Part shown: positions 7,976 to 16,615 of the stretch, in pieces
Numbering within the stretch: position 1 is the first letter of the stretch
Layout: each line of letters opens with the position of its first letter
Assembly (NCBI RefSeq): GCF_000685035.1
Contig: NZ_BAYB01000019.1
Coordinates: 1 to 64,000, forward strand
Length of the DNA stretch: 64,000 bases
Direction of reading: 5' to 3'
DNA from: Paraburkholderia ferrariae NBRC 106233
GTDB taxonomy: Bacteria; Pseudomonadota; Gammaproteobacteria; Burkholderiales; Burkholderiaceae
Program-made: the position numbers and the translations under genes
Notes under the pieces: model-generated
Database searches by the model: none
Seen by the model: only the letters and a program-made list of their open reading frames with translations
What the model was told of the DNA's origin: nothing

Positions 7976-10368
7976 TGTTCTTCTCCGTCACAGAACATTT
8001 CAGTTCGAGCAGGATCGAGGTCCGCTTTCTCCCTGACCGAGCGCATCACCGCTTCGGGTTTTTCATTGAAATCGTGATCAGACAGCAATCGACGACCGGT
8101 GTGCGATTGCCAGTGCGATTCCTGTTCCGACAACACATCCATAGCGAGACGATAGCCATCGCGCAGGTTCGACTCAATCGCCACGTCCGAAAAATCGTAG
8201 TCCCGCGACGATGGCTCGCCTTCTGGTCCCTTGCGCACGAAACGCGTCACGCGCATGGGCGCACCGTCTCCCATCAGCTGGATATAGCGCGGACGCTGCC
8301 TGATCTTGTCCTGCACCGCAGGATCTACCTCGCTCAGGATGCTTGCGACGAGGCTCCTGTACGCGTCCTTCATCTCGCGGGTGCGAAGATCGCTGCGCAC
8401 GCGCTCCGAATAAACAATTTCATCGCGGCGCGCCATGATTTCCATCATGTTCGTCGGAAGGGCGCGCTCTCCGGAAAAGAGATCGACAATGTAGACCTGC
8501 TTGCCATCGGGTCCGCAACGATCGATCACCAGGTCGAGAGGAGAGTTGCTGACTACGCCGCCGTCCCAATACGGCTTGCCGTCAACGAAGGTCCATGAAA
8601 AGCCGGGGGGAAGACTGCCGCTTGCGAGAATATGTTCCGGCGTCAGGTCGTCCACGTAGCTGTCAAACACCTCCAGCTCCGCGGTCAGGACATTGACCGC
8701 TCCCACGATGAGCCGGATCGGGCTCGATTTCAGCTTCGAGAAGTCCACATACCCGGACAGCAACTGCTTCATGGGGGAGGTGTCGTAAAAACCCGTCCAT
8801 TCCCACGGCATCGTCCATGGTTCGTCGAGCGAAGGTATCCAGCGCGGCCTGAAGAACCGCGGGACACCAAACTGCAATACCTGCATGGCCGACATCGCCC
8901 GCTGCAGATGTTCGGGCAGCATCCCTGGCGAGCAGATCTGCAGCTCGGACCAGAACGCCTCGAGGGCTCCCACCGCGTTGTCGGGATTTCCCGCGATGAT
9001 CGCGCCGTTGAGCGCGCCTATCGAGATACCGGCCACGACGTCCGGCACGATGCCATGCTCGTCGAGCGCCTTGACGACGCCACACTCGAACGCCCCCAGT
9101 GCGCCTCCGCCCTGAAGAATTAGCACGTTTTGCGTTGCCAGCTCATCCAGTCCGGATCCGGAGTCGCTCAGCACCGCCTTCTCTACCGACACGTTCACGC
9201 GATACCGGATCAATCCCTCGGCCTGGCGGATTTCGGTCGGCGGTCGACCAAACGAGAAGACGGCACGCGGCACGTCGTCGCGCAGATAGAACTGCGTATA
9301 GGAATGCGCTTCGAGCGAGCCACGCGCGATGTGCTCGTCAACGCCCACCGTATCACCGAGCACATTAAAGCCGATGCCTCCTACCTCGCAGAAAAAGTAG
9401 GACACTTCGTCATAGCGACGACGACGCCCGAGCATGTTCAATGCAGCCAGCCTTCCCTGCCGGATGGCGTTATCCCAATGCTCGATATGCCGCCGCCTCA
9501 GAAACACCGGATCGTAGAAAGACACTGCGTCGCCGGCGGCAAAGATGCCGGCAGCGCTGGTGCGCAGCAGTTCGTCGACGACAATGCGACCGGCCTCCAG
9601 CGCGATGCCGCTGCCCGCCAAAAATTCCGTCGCGGGCTCGACGCCGACACACGTGACCACGAGGTCGCAAGGCAGACTGGCACCGGACGCCAGTTCGACT
9701 GCCTCTACCTCGCGATTGCCGCTAAAGCCGACGACTGGATCGCTGAGATGTATGGCCACTCCGCCAGACTGCGCATACTCCCTGAAAAAATCAGATAGCG
9801 CCGCTGATTCGAGATGCCGGAGCAGGGAACCATCGCCCTCGACCACTGACACCGCGAGTCCGGCTTCGCGCAAGGACATTGCAACCTCCATACCCAGGAA
9901 GCTGCCGCCCACTATGACGGCACTCCGGGCGGTGGCCATCCCCTTGCGGATGGCGTCGCAGTCCGCCCTGGATCGCAGCGTGTGGATACCCGCCAGATCT
10001 GCGCCGTCCACCGCAAGCCGGCGTGGTTTCGCACCGGGCGCCAGCAGAAGCTGCTCAAAATGCAGCCGGTCGCCGGTTTCAGTCTCTGCGCACCTGGCCA
10101 CTGGATCGACTGAAACGATCCGTGTGTCAACGGCAAATCCGATCCCCTGGTCGCTGTAAAACTGCTCGGGATGCACGAGGATCTGCGACGGTCCCGCCTG
10201 CCCGAGCAGGTAGCGCTTTGACAGGCTCGGCCGGTGATACGGCAAGTCCGGTTCAGACGAAACAATCAGAATGCCCCCTTCGGCGCCCTCGCGCCGAAGG
10301 GTCTCGGCCGCCTTGGCGCTCGCCAGCCCCCCGCCGATGAGAAGAAAATCGATCTGCTGTGCTGCCAC
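7972..10368 (-). CDS. FAD-dependent reductase fused to patatin-like phospholipase
   Basis: A 798-aa two-part protein. Residues 1 to about 390 form a ferredoxin-reductase-like pyridine nucleotide-disulfide oxidoreductase: N-terminal FAD loop FLLIGGGLASAKAAE, NAD(P) loop VIVGGSFLGMEVA, and a C-terminal AAGIFAAGDAVSF flavin motif. Residues about 410-795 form a patatin-like lipase: oxyanion loop GGGALGAFECG, nucleophile elbow GISIG, catalytic Asp in YWDGGVVSNSPL, then a DUF3734-like tail. Such a fusion would join NAD(P)H oxidation to acyl-ester hydrolysis in one chain. A GTG start at 10368 is preferred because GGAGG precedes it by 8 bases; an in-frame ATG is at 10383. It follows cyoD and couples to the phasin-like gene. 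Confidence 0.85.
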   Translation of the reverse strand: MAAQQIDFLLIGGGLASAKAAETLRREGAEGGILIVSSEPDLPYHRPSLSKRYLLGQAGPSQILVHPEQFYSDQGIGFAVDTRIVSVDPVARCAETETGDRLHFEQLLLAPGAKPRRLAVDGADLAGIHTLRSRADCDAIRKGMATARSAVIVGGSFLGMEVAMSLREAGLAVSVVEGDGSLLRHLESAALSDFFREYAQSGGVAIHLSDPVVGFSGNREVEAVELASGASLPCDLVVTCVGVEPATEFLAGSGIALEAGRIVVDELLRTSAAGIFAAGDAVSFYDPVFLRRRHIEHWDNAIRQGRLAALNMLGRRRRYDEVSYFFCEVGGIGFNVLGDTVGVDEHIARGSLEAHSYTQFYLRDDVPRAVFSFGRPPTEIRQAEGLIRYRVNVSVEKAVLSDSGSGLDELATQNVLILQGGGALGAFECGVVKALDEHGIVPDVVAGISIGALNGAIIAGNPDNAVGALEAFWSELQICSPGMLPEHLQRAMSAMQVLQFGVPRFFRPRWIPSLDEPWTMPWEWTGFYDTSPMKQLLSGYVDFSKLKSSPIRLIVGAVNVLTAELEVFDSYVDDLTPEHILASGSLPPGFSWTFVDGKPYWDGGVVSNSPLDLVIDRCGPDGKQVYIVDLFSGERALPTNMMEIMARRDEIVYSERVRSDLRTREMKDAYRSLVASILSEVDPAVQDKIRQRPRYIQLMGDGAPMRVTRFVRKGPEGEPSSRDYDFSDVAIESNLRDGYRLAMDVLSEQESHWQSHTGRRLLSDHDFNEKPEAVMRSVREKADLDPARTEMFCDGEEQ

Positions 10369-10442
10369 CTGAAATGCCTCCATTTATCGACGATCAGACG
10401 CGCCACCACGGTGCCCTGTCCTGCCCGCGGCAGCTGCTTCGT

Positions 10443-10590
10443 TTATTGCATGAACCATCCGTCACGGATGCCGGCTTCCTTCGCCTGTTCCGGAATCCGC
10501 CTGTCGACGCGCGGCGTGCGCACGAAGCCCGGACATACAACGTGCAGGCGCACGTTATGTTTCGCGCCCTCCTTCGCCCGCACGCGCGCG
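10443..10590 (-). pseudogene. 3-hydroxybutyrate dehydrogenase relic
   Basis: In one minus frame the DNA reads AKEGAKHNVRLHVVCPGFVR and continues TPRVDRRIPEQAKEAGI before a stop. This matches the conserved C-terminal part of short-chain 3-hydroxybutyrate dehydrogenases (HNVR-HVVCPGFVRTPLVD-QIPEQAKELGI). No start, Rossmann fold or active-site region is present, so only a fragment of about 45 codons survives between cyoD and the reductase-patatin gene. Confidence 0.75.
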
Positions 10591-10626
10591 AAACCCGGCA
10601 TGGCGGGGGTATCTGCCCGATATATC

Positions 10627-10959
10627 CTACCGGGACATCATGTTCATCGTGACGTTATGCATGACCCACAACGTTCCGCCGATCACGATGGTGACCGTCA
10701 GCACCGTGAACGCGAATGCCGTGACGTTCCAGCGCTGGCCCGACGAGCCGTTGAGATGCAGGAAGAACACGAGGTGCACCACGATCTGCACCGCAGCCAG
10801 CACCGCGAGGCCGGGCACGGCGGTTTCCCGCGAGAACCCGCCGTGCAGCACGAGCCAGAACGATGCGGCCGTCAGCACCACCGCCAGCACGAAACCGACC
10901 AGATAACTGCCGACGGTGCCGCGGGCTTCTTCTTCGTGAATGGAATGCGATTGGGCCAT
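10627..10959 (-). CDS. cyoD: Cytochrome bo3 ubiquinol oxidase subunit IV
   Basis: A 110-aa inner-membrane protein with three transmembrane helices (about residues 18-38, 46-68 and 80-102), matching CyoD in length and layout; VHLVFFLHLN is the conserved heart of the family. It assists assembly of the copper-heme site of the terminal oxidase. It follows cyoC by one base, completing the order cyoABCD. The protoheme farnesyltransferase gene (cyoE) usually found next is absent; a reductase-patatin gene follows instead. Confidence 0.95.
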   Translation of the reverse strand: MAQSHSIHEEEARGTVGSYLVGFVLAVVLTAASFWLVLHGGFSRETAVPGLAVLAAVQIVVHLVFFLHLNGSSGQRWNVTAFAFTVLTVTIVIGGTLWVMHNVTMNMMSR

Positions 10960-10960
10960 T

Positions 10961-11566
10961 TCAGATCACGCTCGCGAGGTAGACAAAGGAAAACACGCAG
11001 ATCCAGACGATGTCCAGAAAGTGCCAGAAAAGAGAGAGGCACGTCAGGCGGCGCAGTTCGCGCTCGCCCAGTCCGTCCTTCGCCTTCGCGACCTGCACCA
11101 TCAGCACGATCATCCACACCATGCCGAGCGTCACGTGCAAACCATGCGTGGCGACCAGCGTGAAGAACGCCGACAGGAACGCGCTACGGTCCGGGCCCGC
11201 GCCTTCGGCGATCAGGTGGGCGAACTCGTGCAGTTCGAAGTACAGGAACGTCGCGCCGAGCACGAACGTGATCGCGAGCCACACGAGCACCTGCGCATTG
11301 CGCTTGCTGTGCGCGGCGACCATCGCGAAGCCGTACGTGATACTCGACAGCAGCAGCACCGCGGTTTCCATCGCGACGCCCGGAATGTCGAACAGATCCT
11401 TGCCGGTGGGGCCGCCTGCGAACTGGTTCTGCATCACCGCGAACACTGCGAACAGCGACGCGAAGATGATGCAGTCCGTCATCAGATACAGCCAGAAGCC
11501 GAACACCGAGTGCGACGGCGCATGATCGTGATCCGCCGTCGTGGCCATATTGGTTCTCTGCGACAT
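10961..11566 (-). CDS. cyoC: Cytochrome bo3 ubiquinol oxidase subunit III
   Basis: A 201-aa membrane protein of the heme-copper oxidase subunit III family with five helices; motifs GFWLYLMTDCIIFASLFAVF near residue 24 and THGLHVTLGMVW near 135 are typical. It stabilises the proton-pumping subunit I. The start overlaps the cyoB stop by one base and cyoD follows after one base, so the four subunits form a tight operon. Confidence 0.96.
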   Translation of the reverse strand: MSQRTNMATTADHDHAPSHSVFGFWLYLMTDCIIFASLFAVFAVMQNQFAGGPTGKDLFDIPGVAMETAVLLLSSITYGFAMVAAHSKRNAQVLVWLAITFVLGATFLYFELHEFAHLIAEGAGPDRSAFLSAFFTLVATHGLHVTLGMVWMIVLMVQVAKAKDGLGERELRRLTCLSLFWHFLDIVWICVFSFVYLASVI

Positions 11567-13602
11567 CAGTTAGCCTCCAGTGCTTCTTGACGTTTCCCGT
11601 CGCGGCGCTGCCGTTCCTCGAACGCCCTGACGAGCGCGCGGCTGCGCATCTCTTCATCGGCCCGGACCTTGGCAGCCGGGATGTAGTAGCCGTCGTTGCG
11701 GCGAAAGCTGTAGGTGATCACCGTCGCCATCACGCCGATCAGGCCGGCCGCTGCCAGCCACCAGATGTACCAGATCGCCGCGAAGCCGAGCACGAGGCTG
11801 AACATCCCGATCAGGAAACCAGTGCTGGTATTTGACGGCATATGGATATCGCTGTACTTCGTGTTCGCGACGTCCACGGTCTCGCGGCCGGTTTTCTTCA
11901 TATTCGTGAACTCGTCCAGCTCGCTGACGTGCGGGATCACCGCGAAGTTATAGACCGGCGGCGGTGACGAGATCGCCCATTCCAGCGTGCGGCCGCCCCA
12001 GGCGTCGCCCGTCAGGTCGCGGTTCTCCAGAAGGTTGCGGTCGCGAACCGAAACGTACAACTGCAGCAGCTGGTGTGCGATGCCGATCGCGACGAGCACG
12101 GCGCCACAGAACGCGACGAGCATCCATGGATGCCATGCCGGGTTGTCGTAGTGGTTCAGACGGCGGGTAACGCCCATGAAGCCGAGCACGTATAGCGGCA
12201 CGAACGCGACATAGAAGCCGACGAGCCAGAACCAGAATGCGCGCTTGCCGAGATTCTCGTTCAGCTTGAAGCCGAAGGCCTTCGGGAACCAGTAGTTGAA
12301 GCCCGCGAGGTAGCCGAACAGCACGCCGCCGATGATCACGTTGTGGAAGTGAGCGATCAGAAAGAGCGAGTTGTGCAGCACGAAGTCCGCGCCCGGGATC
12401 GCCATCATCACGCCGGTCATGCCGCCGATCGTGAACGTGACCATGAAGCCGATCGTCCACAGGATCGACGTGCTCATTTCGACACGACCGCGGTAGATCG
12501 TGAACAGCCAGTTGAAGATCTTCACGCCCGTCGGGATCGAAATGATCATGGTCATGATGCCGAAGAACGCGTTGACGTTAGCGCCCGAACCCATCGTGAA
12601 GAAGTGGTGCAGCCACACGACGAACGCGAGCACCGTGATCGCGCAGGTCGCATAGACCATCGCCTTGTAGCCGAACAGCGGCTTCTTCGCGAACGTCGCG
12701 ACGACTTCCGAGAACACGCCGAACGCGGGCAGCACGAGGATGTACACCTCGGGGTGCCCCCACGCCCAGATCAGGTTCAGGTACAGCATCTGGTTGCCGC
12801 CTGCATCGTTCGTGAAGAAGTGCATGCCGAGGTAACGGTCGAGGCCGAGCAGCGCGAGCGTGACGGTCAGGATCGGGAACGACGCCATGATCAGCACGTT
12901 CGTGCAGAGCGCCGTCCACGTGAACACCGGCATCTTCATCATCGTCATGCCGGGTGCGCGCATCTTGACGATCGTGACGAAGAAGTTCACGCCCGTCAGC
13001 AGCGTGCCGACGCCGGATAGCTGAACCGCCCAGATGTAGTAGTCGACCCCCACGCCCGGACTGAACTGCAATTCGGAGAGTGGCGGATACGCGAGCCAGC
13101 CGGTCTTCGCGAATTCGCCGACCACGAGCGAGATGTTGACCAGGATCGCGCTGATCGCCGTCATCCAGAACGACAGCGAGTTGAGCATCGGAAACGCGAC
13201 GTCGCGCGCGCCGATCTGCAGCGGCACGACGATGTTCATCAGGCCCACCATGAACGCCATCGCCATGAAGAAAATCATGATCGTGCCGTGCGCGGTGAAG
13301 ATCTGGTCGTAGTGATGCGGCGGCAGGTAGCCCGGCGCGTTGAACGCGAGCGCCTGTTGCGTGCGCATCATGATCGCGTCGGCGAAGCCGCGCAGCAGCA
13401 TGATGAGCGCGACGACGATGTACATTACGCCGAGCCGCTTGTGGTCCACGCTCGTGAGCCACCCGGTCCACAGGTACTTCCACTTGCCGAAATACGTGAT
13501 CGCGCCCAGCACGGCGAGCGCGACGAAGACCATGCCTGCGCCCGCCACCACGATGATCGGCTCGTGGTATGGAATCGCGTCTAATGTCAGTTTGCCGAAC
13601 AT
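11566..13602 (-). CDS. cyoB: Cytochrome bo3 ubiquinol oxidase subunit I
   Basis: A 678-aa catalytic subunit that oxidises ubiquinol, reduces oxygen to water and pumps protons. Ligands are visible: AHGTIMIFF carries the low-spin heme histidine, WGHPEVYILVLP the CuB histidine and cross-linked tyrosine, VWLHHFF two further CuB histidines, and AHFHNVIIGG the two heme histidines. About 15 transmembrane helices are expected and the length is close to the E. coli protein. The ATG at 13602 (MFGKLTLDAIPYHEP) is the family start, 7 bases after the cyoA stop. Confidence 0.97.
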   Translation of the reverse strand: MFGKLTLDAIPYHEPIIVVAGAGMVFVALAVLGAITYFGKWKYLWTGWLTSVDHKRLGVMYIVVALIMLLRGFADAIMMRTQQALAFNAPGYLPPHHYDQIFTAHGTIMIFFMAMAFMVGLMNIVVPLQIGARDVAFPMLNSLSFWMTAISAILVNISLVVGEFAKTGWLAYPPLSELQFSPGVGVDYYIWAVQLSGVGTLLTGVNFFVTIVKMRAPGMTMMKMPVFTWTALCTNVLIMASFPILTVTLALLGLDRYLGMHFFTNDAGGNQMLYLNLIWAWGHPEVYILVLPAFGVFSEVVATFAKKPLFGYKAMVYATCAITVLAFVVWLHHFFTMGSGANVNAFFGIMTMIISIPTGVKIFNWLFTIYRGRVEMSTSILWTIGFMVTFTIGGMTGVMMAIPGADFVLHNSLFLIAHFHNVIIGGVLFGYLAGFNYWFPKAFGFKLNENLGKRAFWFWLVGFYVAFVPLYVLGFMGVTRRLNHYDNPAWHPWMLVAFCGAVLVAIGIAHQLLQLYVSVRDRNLLENRDLTGDAWGGRTLEWAISSPPPVYNFAVIPHVSELDEFTNMKKTGRETVDVANTKYSDIHMPSNTSTGFLIGMFSLVLGFAAIWYIWWLAAAGLIGVMATVITYSFRRNDGYYIPAAKVRADEEMRSRALVRAFEERQRRDGKRQEALEAN

Positions 13603-13609
13603 GCTGTGC

Positions 13610-14503
13610 CTACCCCTTCGTACCCGTACCGCAGACGGCGCCCTGGGGTTCCAGAACCTGGCCGTTGTTGTACTTCGCAATGATGTTGTGAAACAGCTTC
13701 GGATCGACCGGCGAGAAGTACTGCACCGGCACCTTCTCGCCCGGCTTCGCGACGCTCGCGTACTGGTCCATGCTGAGCTGCTGCTGCGCCGCCCTCACCT
13801 GCGCGACCCATGCGTTGAAGTCGGCCCGGCTCTTCGCGAGCGCGCGGAACTTCATGTCCGAAAAGCCGTCGCCGCTGAAGTTCGCCGATTCGCCGGCATA
13901 GTTGCCCGCCTCGTCGGCGATCAGGTGCACCTGGGTCTGCATGCCCGCCATCGCGTAGACCTGGGTGCCGAGCTGCGGGATGAAGAACGAGTTCATCACC
14001 GAGTCCGACGTGATGAGGAAATTGACCGGCGTACCGACCGGCACCGCCAACTGGTTCACCGTCGCGATGCCGAGATCCGGATAAATGAACAGCCACTTCC
14101 AGTCGAGCGCAACGACTTCGACCTTGATCGGCTTCACGTCCGACTGCAGCGGCTTGTACGGATCGAGCTCGTGCGTGGTCTTCCAGGTGAGCACGCCGAG
14201 GAACAGGATGATCAACGTCGGAATCGTCCAGACGACGACTTCGATCGTGGTCGAGTGCGACCATTCCGGCGCGTAGGTCGACGTGCGATTCGCTTCACGG
14301 TAGTAGTAAGCAAATGCGAGCGTCAGAATGATCACCGGCACGACCACGATGAGCATCGCCCACGTGGACGTCGCGATCAGTGTCTTTTCAGCCATGCCCA
14401 CGCTGCCCATCGGATCGAGTACGTCCATCTTGCAGCCAGACAGACTCACAAGCAGTGCCGCCGCACTGCAGGGCCACAACCTTCTCCACATATCTGTTCG
14501 CAT
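13610..14503 (-). CDS. cyoA: Cytochrome bo3 ubiquinol oxidase subunit II
   Basis: A 297-aa lipoprotein-anchored subunit: signal sequence with lipobox LVSLSGC (Cys 24), two transmembrane helices (about 40-62 and 85-108) and a periplasmic cupredoxin domain lacking the CuA ligands, as expected for a quinol oxidase. The ATG at 14503 has GGGGA upstream. It heads cyoABCD. The nearest upstream signal is the fluoride riboswitch at 15064-15116, about 560 bases away, so this oxidase is inferred to be fluoride-induced. The host probably has other oxidases elsewhere; this copy belongs to the island. Confidence 0.95.
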   Translation of the reverse strand: MRTDMWRRLWPCSAAALLVSLSGCKMDVLDPMGSVGMAEKTLIATSTWAMLIVVVPVIILTLAFAYYYREANRTSTYAPEWSHSTTIEVVVWTIPTLIILFLGVLTWKTTHELDPYKPLQSDVKPIKVEVVALDWKWLFIYPDLGIATVNQLAVPVGTPVNFLITSDSVMNSFFIPQLGTQVYAMAGMQTQVHLIADEAGNYAGESANFSGDGFSDMKFRALAKSRADFNAWVAQVRAAQQQLSMDQYASVAKPGEKVPVQYFSPVDPKLFHNIIAKYNNGQVLEPQGAVCGTGTKG

Positions 14504-15063
14504 CAACGCATCCCCATCTGTCAACGATTCATGCCCATAACCAGCAACCGCGGATCGAGCGAAGCCACGAACGTCGGTCTGACATTCGCCACTCGCTTCT
14601 GATCGAATTCGATGTTGCACGATCCATATTTAGTTAGTTATACTGATTTCGTAGCGAAACACCCCCTCTTGCCATACGGTTTCGCTACACGGGGCTCGCC
14701 CGGCTGGCGCTTTGCGAGCCCCACCTTTTCCAGCCCCGCCTCGCTCCCACTCCCGGCATTCTTCCCTTTCATTACGCGAGATTCGGGTCACCTGTGGCTG
14801 CGCCTCGTGCTGCGATCCCCGGCAGCATGACAACGACAACAAGGAATTTCGACGTCGTTGCGAACACAACTGTCGCCCCTGTACGGCTTCGGCAGAAACC
14901 GATGCGGGCCGGCGCCGAACAAACGCACGCAACGCACAGACGCAGTCACGCGCGACGGCCAAAAGAGTCAGAACTTTCATTGATAACAGGTCTGATGAAC
15001 TCAAACCTGGGGCGGCAGAATGCCGCAGGAAACAATGCCTGCATCTTCCCTATCCCAGGATTT
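14504..15063 (-). other. Long untranslated leader of the cyo operon
   Basis: The 560 bases between the riboswitch and cyoA hold no convincing gene. A 124-codon minus-strand frame (14630-15004) has no ribosome site and no recognisable domain. Just after the aptamer CCTGGG and a later CCCAGG can pair, followed by TTTG. A second 10-bp inverted repeat lies at 14651-14688. Confidence 0.5.
14651..14688. repeat. 10-bp inverted repeat upstream of cyoA
   Basis: GTAGCGAAAC at 14651-14660 and its exact complement at 14679-14688 enclose an 18-base loop. It could be an mRNA hairpin in the cyo leader or a protein-binding operator; the sequence does not decide. Confidence 0.5.
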
Positions 15064-15116
15064 AGCAGGCATCATCAGCTGGCGTAGCCAGCGTTTATCG
15101 GAGGTATGCCATCTCC
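15064..15116 (-). promoter_or_regulatory. Fluoride riboswitch 1 (cyo operon)
   Basis: The minus strand reads GGAGATGGCATACCTCC, an A-rich joint AAACGC, a variable hairpin (GCTGGC...GCCAGC) and GCTGATGATGCCTGC. This is the crcB-motif fluoride aptamer: the 5' stem, the pseudoknot-forming loop and the conserved GATGATGCC 3' strand are all present. It faces cyoABCD. Confidence 0.9.
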
Positions 15117-15125
15117 GTTTGAAAA

Positions 15126-15154
15126 AGTCTAACCGAACGCAATGTGCGGTGCAA
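15126..15154 (-). promoter_or_regulatory. Promoter for riboswitch 1 transcript
   Basis: On the minus strand TTGCAC and TAGACT are separated by 17 bases, ending 9 bases before the aptamer. Confidence 0.65.
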
Positions 15155-15222
15155 CAAGCTTTGCTTCCAGTCAGCGTCGGCCGGTCAGCTCCCTACTTTG
15201 CGCAAGCCGGAACGACCACCGG

Positions 15223-15840
15223 TCACGACACCCCTTCCAGATGCGCAGTTTCGTTAATCTGATGGACACACACCCTGCCGTCTTCGCGAAGATCAAGCAC
15301 ATTGATGCAACAAGGGGCCTGCTCCAGTCGCCAGTAGGCCGACAACGGGAGTTCGAGCGCCTGCGTGAGGATCACCCGGTTGACGCTGTCGTGCGCGACG
15401 AGCACCACCGTCTCCCGCGCATGCGATTCAACCAGTCCCCTGATGACGTCGGCGGTGCGCGATGCCAGCACCTGCAATGATTCCCCACCGGGAAATCGCA
15501 TCCATTGCGGCGCGGACTTCCACAGCGCAAACTGAGCCGGAAACTGCGCACGCGCGACATCGTAGGTCTTCCATTGCCACTCACCATAATCGAGGTCATC
15601 GAGACCGTGTTCCACGCGTGATTCCACCGAGCAGGTCGAGGCTATCGCGTTACCCGTGTCCCGGCACCGCTGACGCGGACTCGTGTAAATGATCGTCGGC
15701 GCATACCGCGCGCTGACCGCACTGGCCAGCGCCTGCGCCTGACGCTGCCCCAACGCGGTCAGCGCAAGTTGGGCGCGTCCGCGGAACCTCGGTGGATCTA
15801 TACCCTCTACCAGTCCGTGACGAGTCAAGATGATACGCAT
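15223..15840 (-). CDS. Histidine phosphatase family protein (phosphoglycerate mutase-like)
   Basis: A 205-aa cytosolic phosphatase or mutase of the RHG superfamily. The phospho-accepting histidine lies in LTRHG (residues 5-9), the second histidine in VLVAHDSVNR near residue 155, and the acidic residue in the DLDYGEWQW segment near 85, all as in cobC/gpmB-type enzymes. GGGAGGA precedes the ATG at 15840. It is read after the DUF3331 gene and citrate synthase, so it probably belongs to the transcript from riboswitch 2. A role in sugar-phosphate metabolism bypassing fluoride-inhibited steps is an inference; the substrate cannot be read from the sequence. Confidence 0.85.
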   Translation of the reverse strand: MRIILTRHGLVEGIDPPRFRGRAQLALTALGQRQAQALASAVSARYAPTIIYTSPRQRCRDTGNAIASTCSVESRVEHGLDDLDYGEWQWKTYDVARAQFPAQFALWKSAPQWMRFPGGESLQVLASRTADVIRGLVESHARETVVLVAHDSVNRVILTQALELPLSAYWRLEQAPCCINVLDLREDGRVCVHQINETAHLEGVS

Positions 15841-16118
15841 GAGTGTCCTCCCTGATTCACTCTTTGACATGCAGCGCATGGTCGGTTGCCGATGACGTTT
15901 CCGCTGCGGATCTGATCCCATGTCGCCGGGTCGATGTCTACCGACACGCGGAACAGTCCGGGCACAATGACGCGCAGCGTCTGTGCCAGCAGCAGCGTTG
16001 CTCGCCTGATCGTCGCGAGCGCGGTGATCCGTTCGGGCGCCGGCTTTTCGGTGGAGAGGCGAAAGCTCTGCGCGCCCCATACGGACCTCTCTTGATGTCT
16101 CGGACAACCTCGTTCTCC

Positions 16119-16583
16119 TCAGATCGAGTTCGCTACCTGTACCGGCATCATCGCAATTTCAGCGTCGGGTTCCAGGGGAGTCGGTACAAGGAGCTCACCG
16201 GGCGCCGCACGCTCGATACAGCCAGGCAGGATCATTGCGCCTTCGTGACGACGTCCCCAGCGCAATGCTGGCTGATAGACACGATCGCGTCGCCGGACAT
16301 GGATGCGCGTGAGGATGCAGGGACCCGCGCGTCGGGCAGCGCCGATCTTCCACTTCTCCTCGCCGCAAAAGCCAGCCTGAGGATCGCTCCACGACAGCAG
16401 CACCGTCTCCAGGTCGATGCGGTCGATCAGCCGGATCGTCGGGGCGGCAAGGTTGACAGTCGCGACCTGCATAGCCTGCGTGGCCGGAATATCCCCCGTC
16501 TTCTCGCACGCCAGCGGGGACGTCGACCGATTGAGCAAGTCCAGTATGGCCGCCCACTTCGGATCTCGCGGGGCTATGATCAT
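16119..16583 (-). CDS. DUF3331 domain-containing protein
   Basis: A 154-aa protein of unknown function. The block LSWSDPQAGFCGEEKWKIG...ARRAGPCILTRIHVRRRDRVYQP...MILPGCIE matches what I recall of DUF3331, a family largely confined to Burkholderia and relatives. Three cysteines and a histidine may bind metal, but this is a guess. The ATG at 16583 has GGAG five bases upstream; an alternative ATG at 16607 lies nearer the citrate synthase stop. It sits between gltA and the histidine phosphatase gene in the same direction, so is likely co-transcribed under fluoride control. Confidence 0.65.
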   Translation of the reverse strand: MIIAPRDPKWAAILDLLNRSTSPLACEKTGDIPATQAMQVATVNLAAPTIRLIDRIDLETVLLSWSDPQAGFCGEEKWKIGAARRAGPCILTRIHVRRRDRVYQPALRWGRRHEGAMILPGCIERAAPGELLVPTPLEPDAEIAMMPVQVANSI

Positions 16584-16615
16584 CGAACGCTCCAGTCCAG
16601 TCAGCATCACAAGCG

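Noticed and set aside
14630..15004. 124-codon minus-strand frame in the cyo leader
   Set aside because: Arg/Ser/Glu-rich without a domain, no ribosome site, in a region better explained as untranslated leader.
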